Positions 49,301-62,619 of a stretch of DNA of 64,000 nt are shown here, piece by piece. The notes below the pieces were generated by a model. That model worked only from the letters and a program-made list of their open reading frames with translations, did not search any database and was not told where the DNA came from. This DNA comes from Lepas anatifera (lineage: Eukaryota; Arthropoda; Thecostraca; Lepadidae): the NCBI GenBank assembly GCA_034440635.1, contig JAOTON010000385.1:2944501-3008500 (forward strand), in the 5' to 3' direction. Numbering within the stretch: position 1 is the stretch's first letter; each line of letters starts with the position of its first letter. The position numbers were made by a program, and so were the translations under genes.

Positions 49301-52300
49301 TTTTTATTTTTTACTTTCCCACTTCCCCCAAACCTACCAGCTAGATCCGCCACTGCAAGAGAATGTATGCTAATCCGAACAGGACCATGTTGATATTTTT
49401 ATATATCTCACCTGCCATCCTAGCAATGTATATATTGATTATAGACAATAAAAACATCATTCACCGATCCTTTTGTTTGCACAAAATTGAGGTTGACCGA
49501 TGATGACCAAATACTAAAATTGGCTTAAAAATACTACTTGTGGAAAGCGGTACCCTGAGGACAGATTCAGTTAAAATAGTATGAAAATATCTTCGATGAG
49601 CTGTTAACTACGGCATTTTAAACTGTCTCTAGCTCAACGCACCAAAATAACCCCCTAGCTATAAAAAACAGGATGGCTTGTAACATTAATGAAAAATGGT
49701 CAACCAAATACGTCATTTAAATGTTAAATAATCTACAAACGATGCAAAAATTATAGAAAACGCTCAACCTCAGTGAAGGTCATCATGGGCTCCTGCAAGA
49801 ACAAAACTCGCCAGAACCCAGCCCAAAACAGGACGGTAAGGCGGAATCTTTCCTTGACTGAACTCACTGAAGTTGTACGCGTCGATGAACATCTGCAGAA
49901 TACTAAGAGTTCCTCCCGTGCAGTCCAGCAGCACGTTTCCGATCGACCATCCCTCTGTACTCTTCCTCCGGAAATTCATGTACGCCTGAGGCAAGCATGG
50001 CACTACTGTTACTGTGCGCTACCTCACCTTACTGCGGAGGTCTCAGTTGGTTTCGATGCTCACAAACACGTGTCATTTGATTAAGACAGAGCACAAAAAT
50101 GTTCACAATACATGCTAGAGAACTGTTCCGGAAAACCGGAAGTAGTCTTCTGTGAGTGAACAACACTCAGGATTCCACAATCCTGACCCTTTACCATCAC
50201 AGAAACAACACATTCGCGGCAGAAGCACCGGGGGCGGCGGAACCTCACCTGCGGCACATACTTGATGATGGTGATGGCGAGCTTGACGTACGAGAAGACG
50301 TAGAGGAACCAGAGCCAGTTGAAGGAGCCGGCGGCGGCCACGATACAGGTGACGATGATGACAATCATGAAGGCCACCAGCAGACCTCGCGCGGTCCAGG
50401 AGACCCGCTGTTCGCCGCGCTACAACACAGACCACCGGTAAGGACCAGCTGCAGGTCATTGCCACAGCCGGAAATGGCACGGCTGCAGCGTTACCACAAC
50501 CAAGCCATTCCTTAAAAACAGAGTCCTGCAGCTTTTTAACGAACCCCTACAACAAAACGTTCTGAAATTCTGACGCCTGACGTCTGCGCAGTTCATCTGG
50601 CGGTTCGAAGGGGACAAAGTAGAGGTGGGGTGGGGAACGACTGTCTTAGCACCGCTGCTTCTCCGTAGTAGCCCAATTTCATTTAGTTCGAAGCATTTCT
50701 CACGCAGAAGAAGTTACCAAAACAAAACCCTTCCATTAGGTTTCAGTATCTTTTATTTTTAGCCTGCTGCAGAGCGGTATTCGTCCCGCCCCTCCCTGGC
50801 AACGCCCTTGCGGACCAGCCCCAGCGAGAGCCAGGGGCGTGTGAGTCCGGCGGAATAGCCGCGGCCCGCCCTGCCATCGCAGTCGGAGACGGGGCGAGCT
50901 GGCACGAGGACGCTAATTAAAGCAGAGGCGAACGACAAGCGCTCCTTGGTGATCACTGCCATGATGACGTCCACTTGCAAGTACTGTGGGCGCTCTGCAG
51001 AAGCGATGACCTATTTTTTCATTGGGTTTTTTAACTCCTTATTTAAGAACAAAAACTTTTATGAATTTAATGGCACCGAATTCCAAACACTGTCTTGTCT
51101 AAAGAGACATTTCTTTGGCGAGCAAATATGGTAATTACAACTGATAAACTGCACAAGCATCCATGCACAGGACAGTGACGGTTTTCTCCGTACGCAGTAA
51201 CCACTGCCTTGAGTGAACTCTTACATCATAGATGAGGCATTGCAGGATGGTGACTATGCAGGCGAAGGCGGCGTGGAGGGCGAAGACGATGTCGTTGACC
51301 GCCACCGGCACCAGACCGTACGGGTGGTCGTTGAAGTACATGTCCTGGAACAGAGATCAGCGTCCATCATGGCTGCAGATGGAGACTCAATGTGAACACG
51401 ATGTGGGGAGAAGCGTATTTTCTGCACCAAGGTCAGTGACGCATCTAGGATTTGGGAAGGGTTAGTTAGTTATTTGGGCTTAAGGGGCGCACCAGCCTGG
51501 CAAGGCCATATAGCGCCCAATACAGTACAGTCGTTAAAAGTGTTCCATCTGGAACAAGAAGAACGCGTGATTCAGAGACTCATTTCCCCTTTCGGTGTCA
51601 ATACCTCGCTGTGCGGATGAATGGCAAAGCAAACAGAGAAGTGCAGACGCTACTAACATCAGTCCCTCCTGTACTGAAAAACCGACACCCGACAAGATCC
51701 ACCAGGTAACGCCGCGCAGAGCGCCCGGCACGAGGCGTCGGGGCGTCAGTTCTGACGCCCACTCCGTACCCCCGGACCCAGGGGGCCCGGGAGTACGGGG
51801 AGTCCCTGAGTCCGCTCGGGCGCCCAGCAAACAGCTGGGCACCCAGGCGGACTCCCCTGCGCTGCCCTCCTACGGAAGACGAGCGCAAGCCACATTTTCA
51901 TGTGATAGGATTTGGGAAGGGAGGGAGGGGCTAAGTCACAGGGGATGGCATTCACTACCTGTAGAAAGCCAAACAAGCCAACTGAAAATGAAAGGACAAT
52001 TGGAAAACGATAAAGCCAAAATGTCTCCAAATTATAGGTTCACAGAGTTGAGCTTGTGATATAGTTCTAATAACTGCAAAAATGCAAAACTAAATCCACG
52101 CATATTTTCTTTCGCACACCATGCACCACCACCATGACCATGCGCACAAAGCCGACATCGAAAAGCTTTCCGTTTTACAAACCCCCCACCGACCCTGGAG
52201 AGAAATGAACCAGAGCAGGTAAGTCGCTAACGGAACTTGCACTCGCCCATGGAACTCGCATCTTACATCCCCGTTTCAATATGTACTAGCCTCGCATCAA

Positions 52301-55300
52301 ATAGCGCACGGAGGTTATGTTTTAGAGACCTACCTGGATAGTTTGCGAGAAGTAGAGACCGCAGTTGAATACAGAGTAGAAAGTGAAGCCCATCAGATTC
52401 AGCGCCAGGAAGTCGAAGTTCAGGCCGACGACGCTGAAATGGACAGTGTGACGGGTTACACCCAGCCCCCTCCAACAGCAAGCGCAGACCACCGGATGTG
52501 ACGTCACACCTCGTAGCATATAACATGGAAAAATTAAATGGTTAAGTATCCAAACTTTTTGCAAAAGAGGCCCAGAATCGAAAACAAAATGTTTATCCAT
52601 TGCATTTGGAAAAATTTGATTACCGTGTGTTCTCACAAATTTGTATGCTGGAAGTGCCATTAGCAGTAGCTTAAAGGGAATGTGGCACCTTGGTCGAATC
52701 CTGGAATTTAGTGAAATTAGTCGTACTTTTAGCAAAAAATGATGAAACCACTCATGATTTCTCTGAAAAATGTACAATAAGCTCAATAGTTTGTTTTTAA
52801 AAATACTCCTCTAGAAAAAGAAATAAATATCAGCCTGTGGATGATGTTACGATCTGGCAACCACTACCATACTTGAAACGCTTCAAGGGCTTCGATTGGC
52901 TGATGTTCATCGTGACGTCAGCATATGTCGTCACACCAGTAGCTCACAACAATGGCCGCCGGCGACAGGGGGCTGATGGGGGCTGGTGTCAGGTAGGTTT
53001 TAGCTTTTTTCTACGGAAATATCGAGTTCTAAGACAAATGAAATATGGAGTACCGGGTTTTCTGACTTGCTTTACAACTTGGCTATCTCAGTTAAAATCA
53101 CGTTGTGAAGGTGCCACATTCCCTTTAACACACGGCTCAATGGTGAAGGAATTCCTCCACGCCCGTGTGACGTCACTCGGGCGTGGAGGAATCCCTCTTG
53201 AAAAACCTTTAAAGGGAATGTGACACCTTGGTCGAATCCTGGAATTTAGTGTAATTAGGCGTACTTTTAGTCAAAAATAATGAAACCACTCATGATTCCT
53301 CTGAAAAAATGTACAATAAGCTCAATATTTGGTTTTTAAAAATACTCCTCTAGAAAAATAAATAAATATTCGACGGTGGATAATGTCACGATCTGGCAAC
53401 CACTACAATACTTGAAACGCTTCAAGGGTTTCGATTGGCTGATGCTCATCGTGACGTCAGCATATGTCGTCACACGAGTAGCTCACAACAATGGCCGCCG
53501 GTGACGGGGGCTGAGGGGGCAGGTGTCAGGTAAGTTTTAGCTTTTTCTACGGAAATATCGGGTTCCAAGTCAAATGAAATATGGAGTACCGGGTTTTCCG
53601 ACCTGCTTTACAACTTGGCTATCTCACTTAAAATCACGTTGTGAAGGTGCCACATTCCCTTTAAGTAAAGGTATCTTGGGTTACACCAACCACTACACTA
53701 GCGATATATTTTCTCCGTGACCCAATGGGGAAGACAGAACTTAATGACAAGATAGTGGTCAGTCTGAGACGCATCTCTAGCGACGAGCCCCTTCCCTCTC
53801 CCCAAAGCAATCACCGGCGGCAGGAACGGTGATAGTTACGAAACCTGAAGATGGGCTGCGAGAGCAAGCAAACTCAGCGAACTAACGGCGGCTACATCTG
53901 GATGAGAACAGGCCAACCCATCAACAGCGGTCCGGCTCACGAATGGCACGTCCAGCGTCAACGAGCTCGTCTTCGGAGGCGACTACGCGTTGTCATGTCA
54001 CAAAACAAATAGCTTCCCGCAGCAAGCTATGCCACGGTGCCAAAAATAATATCGTAGCTGTGCGCATGTCTGGAAAATTAACCATTTCCCGCTCAAGCAC
54101 CAATAGGTGTTCTGTCTAATTAATATGCTTTGAACACACTAGCCTGCTACGAACATACAGTACCACGGCAAAGACGGTTCCAACTTCACTTTACAATGCC
54201 AGCGTGCACCTATTCAAATGACGGGTTTACCTTTTTCGTCTGAAGTTGATGTAGATTTGCGGGTAGAAGGACACAGTCCAGGCGACAAAGTAGATCCATC
54301 CGACCACGGCGCTGAACACGTTCAAGCCGAACGACTTGAGGACATTGACTCGTACGTAGAGGTCCGATATGCTGTCGACACGATAAAGTCAAGGAAATGG
54401 AGTCAGATCAAGCCAGGGCAGGCGAAAACACTACAACAGGGCTTAGAAGAACTTGAGTGCGATCATGTAGCAGTCATTACAAGAGCATAAGTTTGTTGGT
54501 TCCCAGCGGAATTCAGCCGGCAAGTGCAATGATTCTTGAGTGGAAGTCAGACCCAACAGACAATTTTTAATTCCAGTCTACGTAAATGCATTCGGCTAAA
54601 GACGGCATAGCAACATTTTTGTATACCCGAGCTTAAATCAATAGACAATACTAAAGAATATTGTTTTTTATAAATTTCAATGATTCTTTTCAATTCTAAT
54701 AGAAACACCGTTTCATTAAATTACTGCGATTCGAAATTACAGGTTGAAACAAGCCCTTCCATCATCCCCGTGTTATATCTTGCCAACATGGGGATGGGGA
54801 AGGCATCATAGCAGTTCTGGCAGCGACCGTCCTGGCTCAATAAACATACAATTATTAAACAGAAAAGCTTACGTCGCATCGCATTCTTATTGAATGACCC
54901 TGCCACTGGAGCTCCAAACATACAACACTCACAAAAGGTATTCGGTGGCGTTGCACCCGCCTTCAGTGCTTACCTAACCTCCGTCTCTGGCCGGGAGGAG
55001 TTGGCTGAAATGGTGCAGTGGCCCCGGGCCTTGGGCGACATTTTCACCTCCTGCGTTGTATTGGTACCGGCCGGGAGACGCAGACTTGGTATAGGGTCTA
55101 GGACGCCCGCGTCGCTCAGGTAGAATGTCACCGTGGTGATGTTCGGTAGCGGTGCACTGCGGAGGCACAGCATTGGCAGTCACGCACGTGGACCTGCACT
55201 GAGAAGCCGCCGGTGCTCGGGCGCCAACATCAGGACAGTGAGGGTGCGGGACTCGAACAGTGAGGCGTCAGTCAACACCTTCAATAAAAGCCAGGTCGAG

Positions 55301-55740
55301 GACGTTAAAATATTAGTAGCTAGCCCGCGAGACTGTCAGAGATTGTCCCATTGTACACACTGAAGGTGTGAGACTGTGGGACCATTCGAGCCTGACCTGA
55401 TGTAGACGCTGAAGCCGTGACTGTGGGATTATTGACAAATCTGATGTAGACGCTGAAGGTATGAGACTGTGGGACTATTGACAGACCTGATGTAGACGCT
55501 GAAGGTGTGAGACTGTGGGACTATTGACAGACCTGATGTAGACGCTGAAGGTGTCCGTCTGGCTCAGCTCCAGCTGCACGTCGTGTCCGTCCGAGTAGAT
55601 GCGCACGGCCTGGTCCGCCCCGGCCACCCCGTTCAGCAGGGCTGCGGTGGACACTGACGTCACATCACACTGGCTCAGTGACGCAGACTCGTCTGACGCG
55701 CTGCCGAGCAGGCCCCGCACCACCAGGGCTCCAGGCGGGT
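43262..55740 (-). CDS. CTNS: Cystinosin, lysosomal cystine/H+ exporter (nine exons; 5' end not found)
   Basis: Cystinosin exports cystine from lysosomes by proton symport. Nine minus-strand exons join in phase: 55740-55533, 55156-54974, 54371-54231, 52433-52334, 51344-51225, 50419-50249, 49985-49868, 44558-44456 and 43325-43262 (stop TAG). All boundaries fit GT/AG, and the join gives 401 residues (human protein 367). Seen: a lumenal N-terminal region with NIT, NTT and NSS sequons, seven hydrophobic segments, a first PQ loop ([13 protein letters not shown]) and a second ([19 protein letters not shown]). The aspartates of NVLLD (segment 6) and ND (segment 3) are kept; from family knowledge these are transport/proton residues in human cystinosin. 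The C-terminus ends in a tail with YTRM, a YxxPhi-type sorting motif in place of human GYDQL. The first exon(s), with start and signal peptide, were not found; the codon at 55740 is split after its first base. Identity is near certain for exons 3-8 and weaker for the divergent lumenal exons. Confidence 0.93.
43808..43859. repeat. Short inverted/direct repeat GCCAGACCTCGAATTCGAG
   Basis: AGCCAGACCTCGAATTCGAG occurs twice in tandem and is followed by its own inverted copy (CGAATTCGAGGTCTGGC). Confidence 0.75.
44456..44558 (-). CDS. CTNS: CTNS exon 8 of those found (TM7)
   Basis: Acceptor GTTCGCAG|AC, donor TATCG|GTGAGTAG, 103 nt. It encodes [20 protein letters not shown] and on to IIQHYCLY, matching human FGDPTKFGLG...FFIQHFCLY. 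Phase 1 in, phase 2 out. An overlapping plus-strand reading frame here is only its antisense shadow. Confidence 0.95.
45528..46262 (-). CDS. LINE ORF1 tail or small extra ORF
   Basis: An open frame of 244 codons, rich in Pro, Ser, Lys and Arg, with a [12 protein letters not shown] run. It starts at a TGATG overlap with the previous frame. It has no endonuclease or RT motifs, so it is not ORF2. It may be the C-terminal extension of ORF1 after a frameshift, or a reinitiated ORF. No function can be assigned. Confidence 0.45.
   Translation of the reverse strand: MMALDAAPTADPSGKGAETDERGKQPVSDSGAAAQVAKRQTKLQRRESERSTSAPPKGRSARKESSVALLPTPAGSDSTLMPPPYPPPSPPPNTIDTGHSGTESREGKRRLSPCPSSEKVSPQHGGKKHQKPDFLFRDTKGKKIWVPRVQKEFPIKIKQAGSLESFGEVQNVWQDVPRPCAVSDDRHSGPRVRETYMNRNTTFVRRSPPKGLGYPDRTERPPQAWDARTAWCVSEMYDGRSWET
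46259..46624 (-). pseudogene. LINE ORF1, distal part
   Basis: It continues ORF1 after the knuckles ([20 protein letters not shown]...) in the frame of the N-terminal part. Its stop TGA overlaps an ATG of the next frame (GTGTGATGG). Confidence 0.5.
46554..47141 (-). pseudogene. LINE ORF1, RNA-binding and zinc-knuckle part
   Basis: Seen: a segment with [20 protein letters not shown] and then three CCHC-type knuckles beginning [28 protein letters not shown] and [15 protein letters not shown]. This order is typical of ORF1 nucleocapsid-like proteins in I/Jockey-group LINEs, which bind element RNA. A second frame change follows near 46600. Confidence 0.85.
47153..47719 (-). pseudogene. LINE ORF1, N-terminal part
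   Basis: A Ser/Thr/Pro-rich start is followed by a segment ([20 protein letters not shown]...) of the kind preceding the zinc knuckles in I/Jockey ORF1 proteins. The true start codon is not certain; reading in other frames continues up to 48172. A one-base shift near 47155 moves the reading to the next frame. Confidence 0.6.
48964..49023 (+). mobile_element. Short LINE 3'-end insertion with (AC)n tail in CTNS intron 7
   Basis: Reads TAGTCGCTGAAGCACCCTTA, then AACCCC and a run of (AC)n. It lacks the 5' arm of the stem. The flanks share AACTC, which is too short to prove a target duplication. Its TCGCTGAAGC core is close to the 3' loop of the neighbouring ORF1-only LINE (TCGCTGAAAGC). Confidence 0.6.
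49073..49357. mobile_element. hAT-like MITE (CTNS intron 7)
   Basis: CAGTGGCGGATCCAGGGG at the left and, reversed, CAGTGGCGGATCTAGCTGG at the right. The flanks CAGGAGAT / CAAGAGAA are a possible worn 8-bp duplication. The terminus matches a hAT-type end common in animal genomes. Confidence 0.75.
49868..49985 (-). CDS. CTNS: CTNS exon 7 of those found (second PQ loop, TM6)
   Basis: Acceptor GCCTCAG|GCG, donor AACTTCA|GTGAGT, 118 nt. It encodes [20 protein letters not shown], then [13 protein letters not shown]. The NVLLD aspartate (human D305 by family knowledge) is kept. It ends one base into a codon that exon 8, 5.3 kb away beyond a LINE insertion, completes as AAC. Confidence 0.96.
50249..50419 (-). 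CDS. CTNS: CTNS exon 6 of those found (TM4, TM5)
   Basis: Acceptor TTGTAG|CGC, donor CCGCAG|GTGAGG, 171 nt. It begins RGEQRVSW (human RGGQRVSW) and runs through two hydrophobic spans to IIKYVPQ, the start of the second PQ loop. Confidence 0.95.
51225..51344 (-). CDS. CTNS: CTNS exon 5 of those found (TM3)
   Basis: Acceptor TTCCAG|GAC, donor TATGAT|GTAAGAG, 120 nt = 40 codons. It encodes [20 protein letters not shown], aligned with human NDVFFSLHAV; the ND aspartate (human D205 by family knowledge) is kept. Confidence 0.95.
51462..51905 (-). mobile_element. 5'-truncated LINE 3' end / SINE insertion in CTNS intron 4
   Basis: The insertion is flanked by a perfect 16-bp duplication TAGGATTTGGGAAGGG (51446-51461 and 51906-51921). 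The 3' end on the minus strand reads TTGGGCGCTATATGGCC...GCGCCCCTTAAGCCC, then a (AACT)n-like tail. The body is GC-rich with nested inverted repeats around 51740-51830. It shares its 3' end with the LINE in intron 7. Confidence 0.85.
52334..52433 (-). CDS. CTNS: CTNS exon 4 of those found (TM2)
   Basis: Acceptor ATTTCAG|C, donor ATCCAG|GTAGGT, 100 nt. It encodes [20 protein letters not shown] and following residues, matching human VIGLSFDFVALNLTGF. Ends in phase 0. Confidence 0.95.
52671..53128. mobile_element. TTAA MITE family A, copy 2 (CTNS intron 3)
   Basis: TTAAAGGGAATGTGGCACCT ... AAGGTGCCACATTCCCTTTAA. 458 bp, terminal inverted repeats of about 20 bp, interior with CGTGACGTCAGCATATGTCG and ACAATGGCCGCC. 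Confidence 0.92.
53209..53664. mobile_element. TTAA MITE family A, copy 3 (CTNS intron 3)
   Basis: Same ends, orientation and interior as copy 2, which lies 80 bp away. The spacer holds a hairpin (53146-53166 with 53177-53197, CCTCCACGCCCG/CGGGCGTGGAGG). Confidence 0.92.
54231..54371 (-). CDS. CTNS: CTNS exon 3 of those found (TM1 and first PQ motif)
   Basis: Acceptor CGACAG|C, donor AAAAAG|GTAAAC, 141 nt. It encodes [19 protein letters not shown] and then INFRRK, essentially the human GWIYFVAW...FYPQ...RRK block. It ends in phase 2, and the serine codon is completed by the next exon (AG|C). Confidence 0.95.
54974..55156 (-). CDS. CTNS: CTNS exon 2 of those found (lumenal domain, glycosylation sites)
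   Basis: Acceptor CCGCAG|T, donor AGGTTAG|GTAAGC. 183 nt, phase 2 in and out. It carries NIT, NTT and NSS sequons. The stretch [16 protein letters not shown] resembles the human lumenal segment that contains PPGVTNSS. This is the glycosylated domain preceding membrane segment 1. Confidence 0.85.
   Translation of the reverse strand, partial: CTATEHHHGDILPERRGRPRPYTKSASPGRYQYNAGGENVAQGPGPLHHFSQLLPARDGG
55397..55550 (-). repeat. Minisatellite built from the exon 1/intron junction of CTNS (44-46-bp unit)
   Basis: The unit ACCTTCAGCGTCTACATCAG followed by GTCTGTCAATAG... recurs with starts of the reverse-complement core at 55397, 55441, 55487 and 55533 (spacing 44, 46, 46). The highest-coordinate copy is the coding exon end plus its donor. 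The others lie in the intron and keep donor-like CATCAG|GTCTGT. Confidence 0.9.
55533..55740 (-). CDS. CTNS: CTNS exon 1 of those found (lumenal domain)
   Basis: Acceptor ...GTGTTAG at 55741, donor CATCAG|GTCTGT after 55533. It starts with two bases of a split codon and ends in phase 2 (AG|), which the T at 55156 completes to AGT. It encodes about 69 residues of a divergent lumenal, beta-rich-looking segment ([12 protein letters not shown] near the end). Assignment rests on phase continuity and position rather than clear homology. The 3' end of this exon and its donor are repeated downstream as a minisatellite. Confidence 0.68.
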
Positions 55741-57340
55741 CTAACACAGTCAAAACCCAGCCACCCGGTGTAACTGTCCAAAATGGGATGTTTTAGCCCC
55801 GTATACTGCTAGACACTTTTTGTACTACTCATCTTGTCATTTCTAAACGAGCTTCTGCTTTTCTAGACCACTAGGGGATAAGAAAGCATCTAATCACCAC
55901 GAACGCCTGCCAGTCAAAACCTCTGGAATCTACCGCCAATGGGCTTATGTTGTATTGAACCGCCAAGCCTCCTCTGCTGTCGCGTACCTTCAAGCTTCAA
56001 GTTGTGTTCAAGTCAAGTTTATATCACAATATAGTAGTGAAAAACCAAAGACCATATTTCGTTTGGGGAGAGGACCAAATATCTATCCCACCCCGGAAGG
56101 GGCGCTGGGGGGAGGGGCATTGCCGTAACAGTCCCTCGGATTCGCCAGTGGTATGCAGAACACTACTACCGCATTACAGGGCAACAGTCATAGAAATCGG
56201 CTGTTGCCGGTACGATCAGAGCATCAGTCTGATGAGAGGCGGGGCTCCGACGCACGTGGCAGCGCCAGGACGACAGTACCGACCGGCGGACAGGACCAAC
56301 AGCAGACCGTTGCAGCCGCATCAGACCGACCGACCGGCCCATGCTGCGACCGACCGACCCTCCGAAGTGGTGATCGCAACTACAGCACGCTGAACCGATC
56401 AGGTGTTTTCACTGAATGCAGACACCTTCCTTTAGCGAAGTTACTGGCCAATGGTCATGGGCGGAACTGCACGAGCGAGGGCGCTCACAAAGCACGCCCA
56501 TTCGGTTCCATATCTCCTACTCTAGAACACAAATATAAACGGTCCTTTACATTTTTTCTCCGCATTTCTAGCACCTACAGCAATTGCTGGGCTGTCTGAC
56601 ACAATACATGGCGCAAAATAATCCCGGAGACTGTTTTCAACGCTGCCGGAAGTGGATGGGTGATTTTCATAGCCCCCACCCTTGAAAAATTGTCAGCATC
56701 AGAAATTATAATTACAAACAATCCCGAGTAAGACGCATATTAAATGTCACCTTGACACTACGATCCCACTGCCGCCGTGTGGTTTGTCTGCACCATACCG
56801 TGGCGGAGGCCTATTCAGCGCAACTCGCCACCAGATGGCGCGCTTCGGGCGGCCTTATGCCTTCTGTAAGAGCGACGCTTCAGCACATAGTTCAGGGTTC
56901 AACAGGCATACTGCGTAACCCACCAATATGTTCAACAAACATACTGCGTAACCAACCAGTGTTGACTGTCGGACGTAATTTGGCCATAAAGTGCACACCC
57001 ACCCGCAGCAGCGCCGCCAACCGCCCATCGGGTCGTTGGGCCTATCTGTTGGACAAAAAGTGCGACAGGACCATCACAGGTCATGCCTGAATCCCGGACC
57101 TCAGAATACAGCCAATATACATAGGTTGCAGCTCTGTTTCGGACAGAGGGATATCCAACCATATTTACATTCCGTTTGCATCGTGAGGATATCCTATACG
57201 TGGGCCCAGAACTGTTAGATAAGTGCTGAAGGGCATGCTGAGAACCCATTCGTTTCAACGTTTAAATGGAAAGGGAGACACTACTCATTCATAAGCTCCT
57301 TGCAAACCTCATATCGATACAGACCATGCCATCGAGTTTC
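55741..57340. other. CTNS: Upstream of the located CTNS exons; missing 5' exon(s) expected here or beyond
   Basis: A CpG-rich patch at 56150-56480 (minus strand towards CTNS) is a candidate promoter/5' exon area. No in-phase signal-peptide exon could be shown. Confidence 0.35.
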
Positions 57341-57690
57341 TGCTAGGATGCAGCATCGCACCAAACCCTCCTGATGCGATACAGCATCGCATCAAACCCT
57401 CCTGAAGGGATACAGCATCACACCAAACCCTCCTGATGGGATACAACATCGCACCAAACCTTCCTGAAGGGATACAGCATCGCATCAAACCCTCCTGAAG
57501 GGATACAGCATCACACCAAACCCTCCTGAAGGGATACAGCATCACACCAAACCTTCCTGAAGGGATACAGCATCACACCAAACCCTCCTGAAGGGATACA
57601 GCATCACACCAAACCCTCCTGAAGGGATACAGCATCACACCAAACCTTCCTGAAGGGATACATAATCACACCAAACCCTCCTGATGTGAC
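57341..57690. repeat. 31-bp tandem array 1
   Basis: About eleven units AAACCCTCCTGAAGGGATAC + AGCATCACACC. Each unit contains the small palindrome CCTnnnnAGG. Open frames are artefacts. Confidence 0.95.
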
Positions 57691-58144
57691 AAAGCACCAG
57701 AGACGGACCAAGGATTTCAGTAGGAGGAGGGGTGAAGCCCAGGTCCCTGAGGCTTGGATCACCCCTAGGGGTGGCCCATGCCAACTCCGGGGTGGGGCTG
57801 GGGGCCTCTGTTGTGTATTCGGCGACGCAATTTTTGGGCGCGTTTTAGGACGTGGGAGGTTTTACAAGTGTTACCAAAAGGTAGCGGAACACATTTAGTC
57901 AAAGGGAACCACTGTCTAGAGAGGGGCGGCCCAACAACCAAACGAAAGTCTGCGGCTGCTGGCGGACCGGCGGACACCAATAAAATACTCTAAAAAACAC
58001 GGCGTCTCTGCCAGGGTCACCTTCTAAAGTAGATTTTAAGGCACCTTCACCGTACAGTTCTCGTATTTTAAGCGTGTTCAGAGCGTTCTCAGCACACGGG
58101 TGCGAGCAGGGGTTCCCTTCGTCCCCCTTGAACCCGTCCCAGTG

Positions 58145-58400
58145 CATCACCGCACCGAACCACCCTCGTGAGATACAGCATCGCACCGAACCACCCTCGT
58201 GAGATACAGCATCGCACCGGAACCGTTCTCGTGAGATGCAGTATCACACCAGAGCACCCCTGGAGGGATGCAGTATCGCACCGAACCACCCTCGTGAGAT
58301 GCAGCATCACACCGAACCACTCCTGGAGGGATGCAACATACTGCCAAGTCATGATGGGGGATGCAGAATCATGCCCAACTATTCTGACCAAGATGCAATA
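58145..58400. repeat. 31-bp tandem array 2 (diverged relative of array 1)
   Basis: Units CACCGAACCACCCTCGTGAG + ATACAGCATCG, same period and ATACAGCATC core as array 1, then decayed units to about 58400. Confidence 0.9.
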
Positions 58401-58926
58401 TCGTGCAGCATATGTAAAAGGCTTCAGACCACCACCGACCCTGCTATCCAGCAGTTCTCACACCAAGTTAGGATCAAGCCGCTGTAAGCGAGGTTAGCGG
58501 GCCAGCCAACCAAGCTGCCCACCGACCTGGAAATCGGTTCTGATACCTGCACGGGGTGTCCGGCTGGGCAAGCCGATAACGATGAGCAGCGTCAGCCCTG
58601 AAACTGGCACAGACCGGCGTCCTGTCAGTCCCCAGACATATGAAATTCCTCCAGATACCCTCTGTTAGCCTCCTCTGCCATCCCACTCCAGTGCAGTGTT
58701 TCAATGTGTATAATCAGGAGACTAAGCACAACTAATACATGCGATGTGAACATTACGGAACGAAATAGACCAGTCCTAGTTGGTGTACTACGGAATGCTA
58801 CGGAAGCCGCACAAGGTATCTAAACAAACTCGCTTAGAGGAAGACCAGTAGTCCCCATGAACATAAACGACACAAATGATGTGAAATCGATACTTTGCAA
58901 TGAACAACCAACAACAGGGCAACCAA

Positions 58927-62430
<3,504 letters not shown>

Positions 62431-62435
62431 GTGTG

Positions 62436-62610
62436 ACCTCGAAAGTACCGGCGGGTCGGCAGTGGGTGGCCTCGAAAGTACCGGCGGGTCGGCAGTAGGT
62501 GGCCTCGAAAGTACCGGCGGTCGGCGGGTGGCCTCGAAAGTACCGGCGGGTCGGCGGTGGCCTCGAAAGTACCGGCGGGTCGGCAGGGTGGCCTCGAAAG
62601 TACCGGCAGG
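62436..62610. repeat. ~33-bp tandem array
   Basis: About six units GGCCTCGAAAGTACCGGCGG + GTCGGCAGTGG with small length variation. Confidence 0.95.
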
Positions 62611-62619
62611 GCATGGGGA

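Noticed and set aside
54721..54921. Signal-peptide-like [18 protein letters not shown] inside CTNS intron 2
   Set aside because: Tempting as an alternative first exon, but I found no donor in the phase needed by exon 3 and it lies between two coding exons.
57309..57545. Minus-strand frame with repeated CDAVSLQEGL
   Set aside because: 31-bp array read in three frames (31 is not a multiple of 3); an artefact.
57341..57690. CRISPR-like regular repeats
   Set aside because: Units are contiguous with no unique spacers, and the genome is animal; it is a minisatellite.
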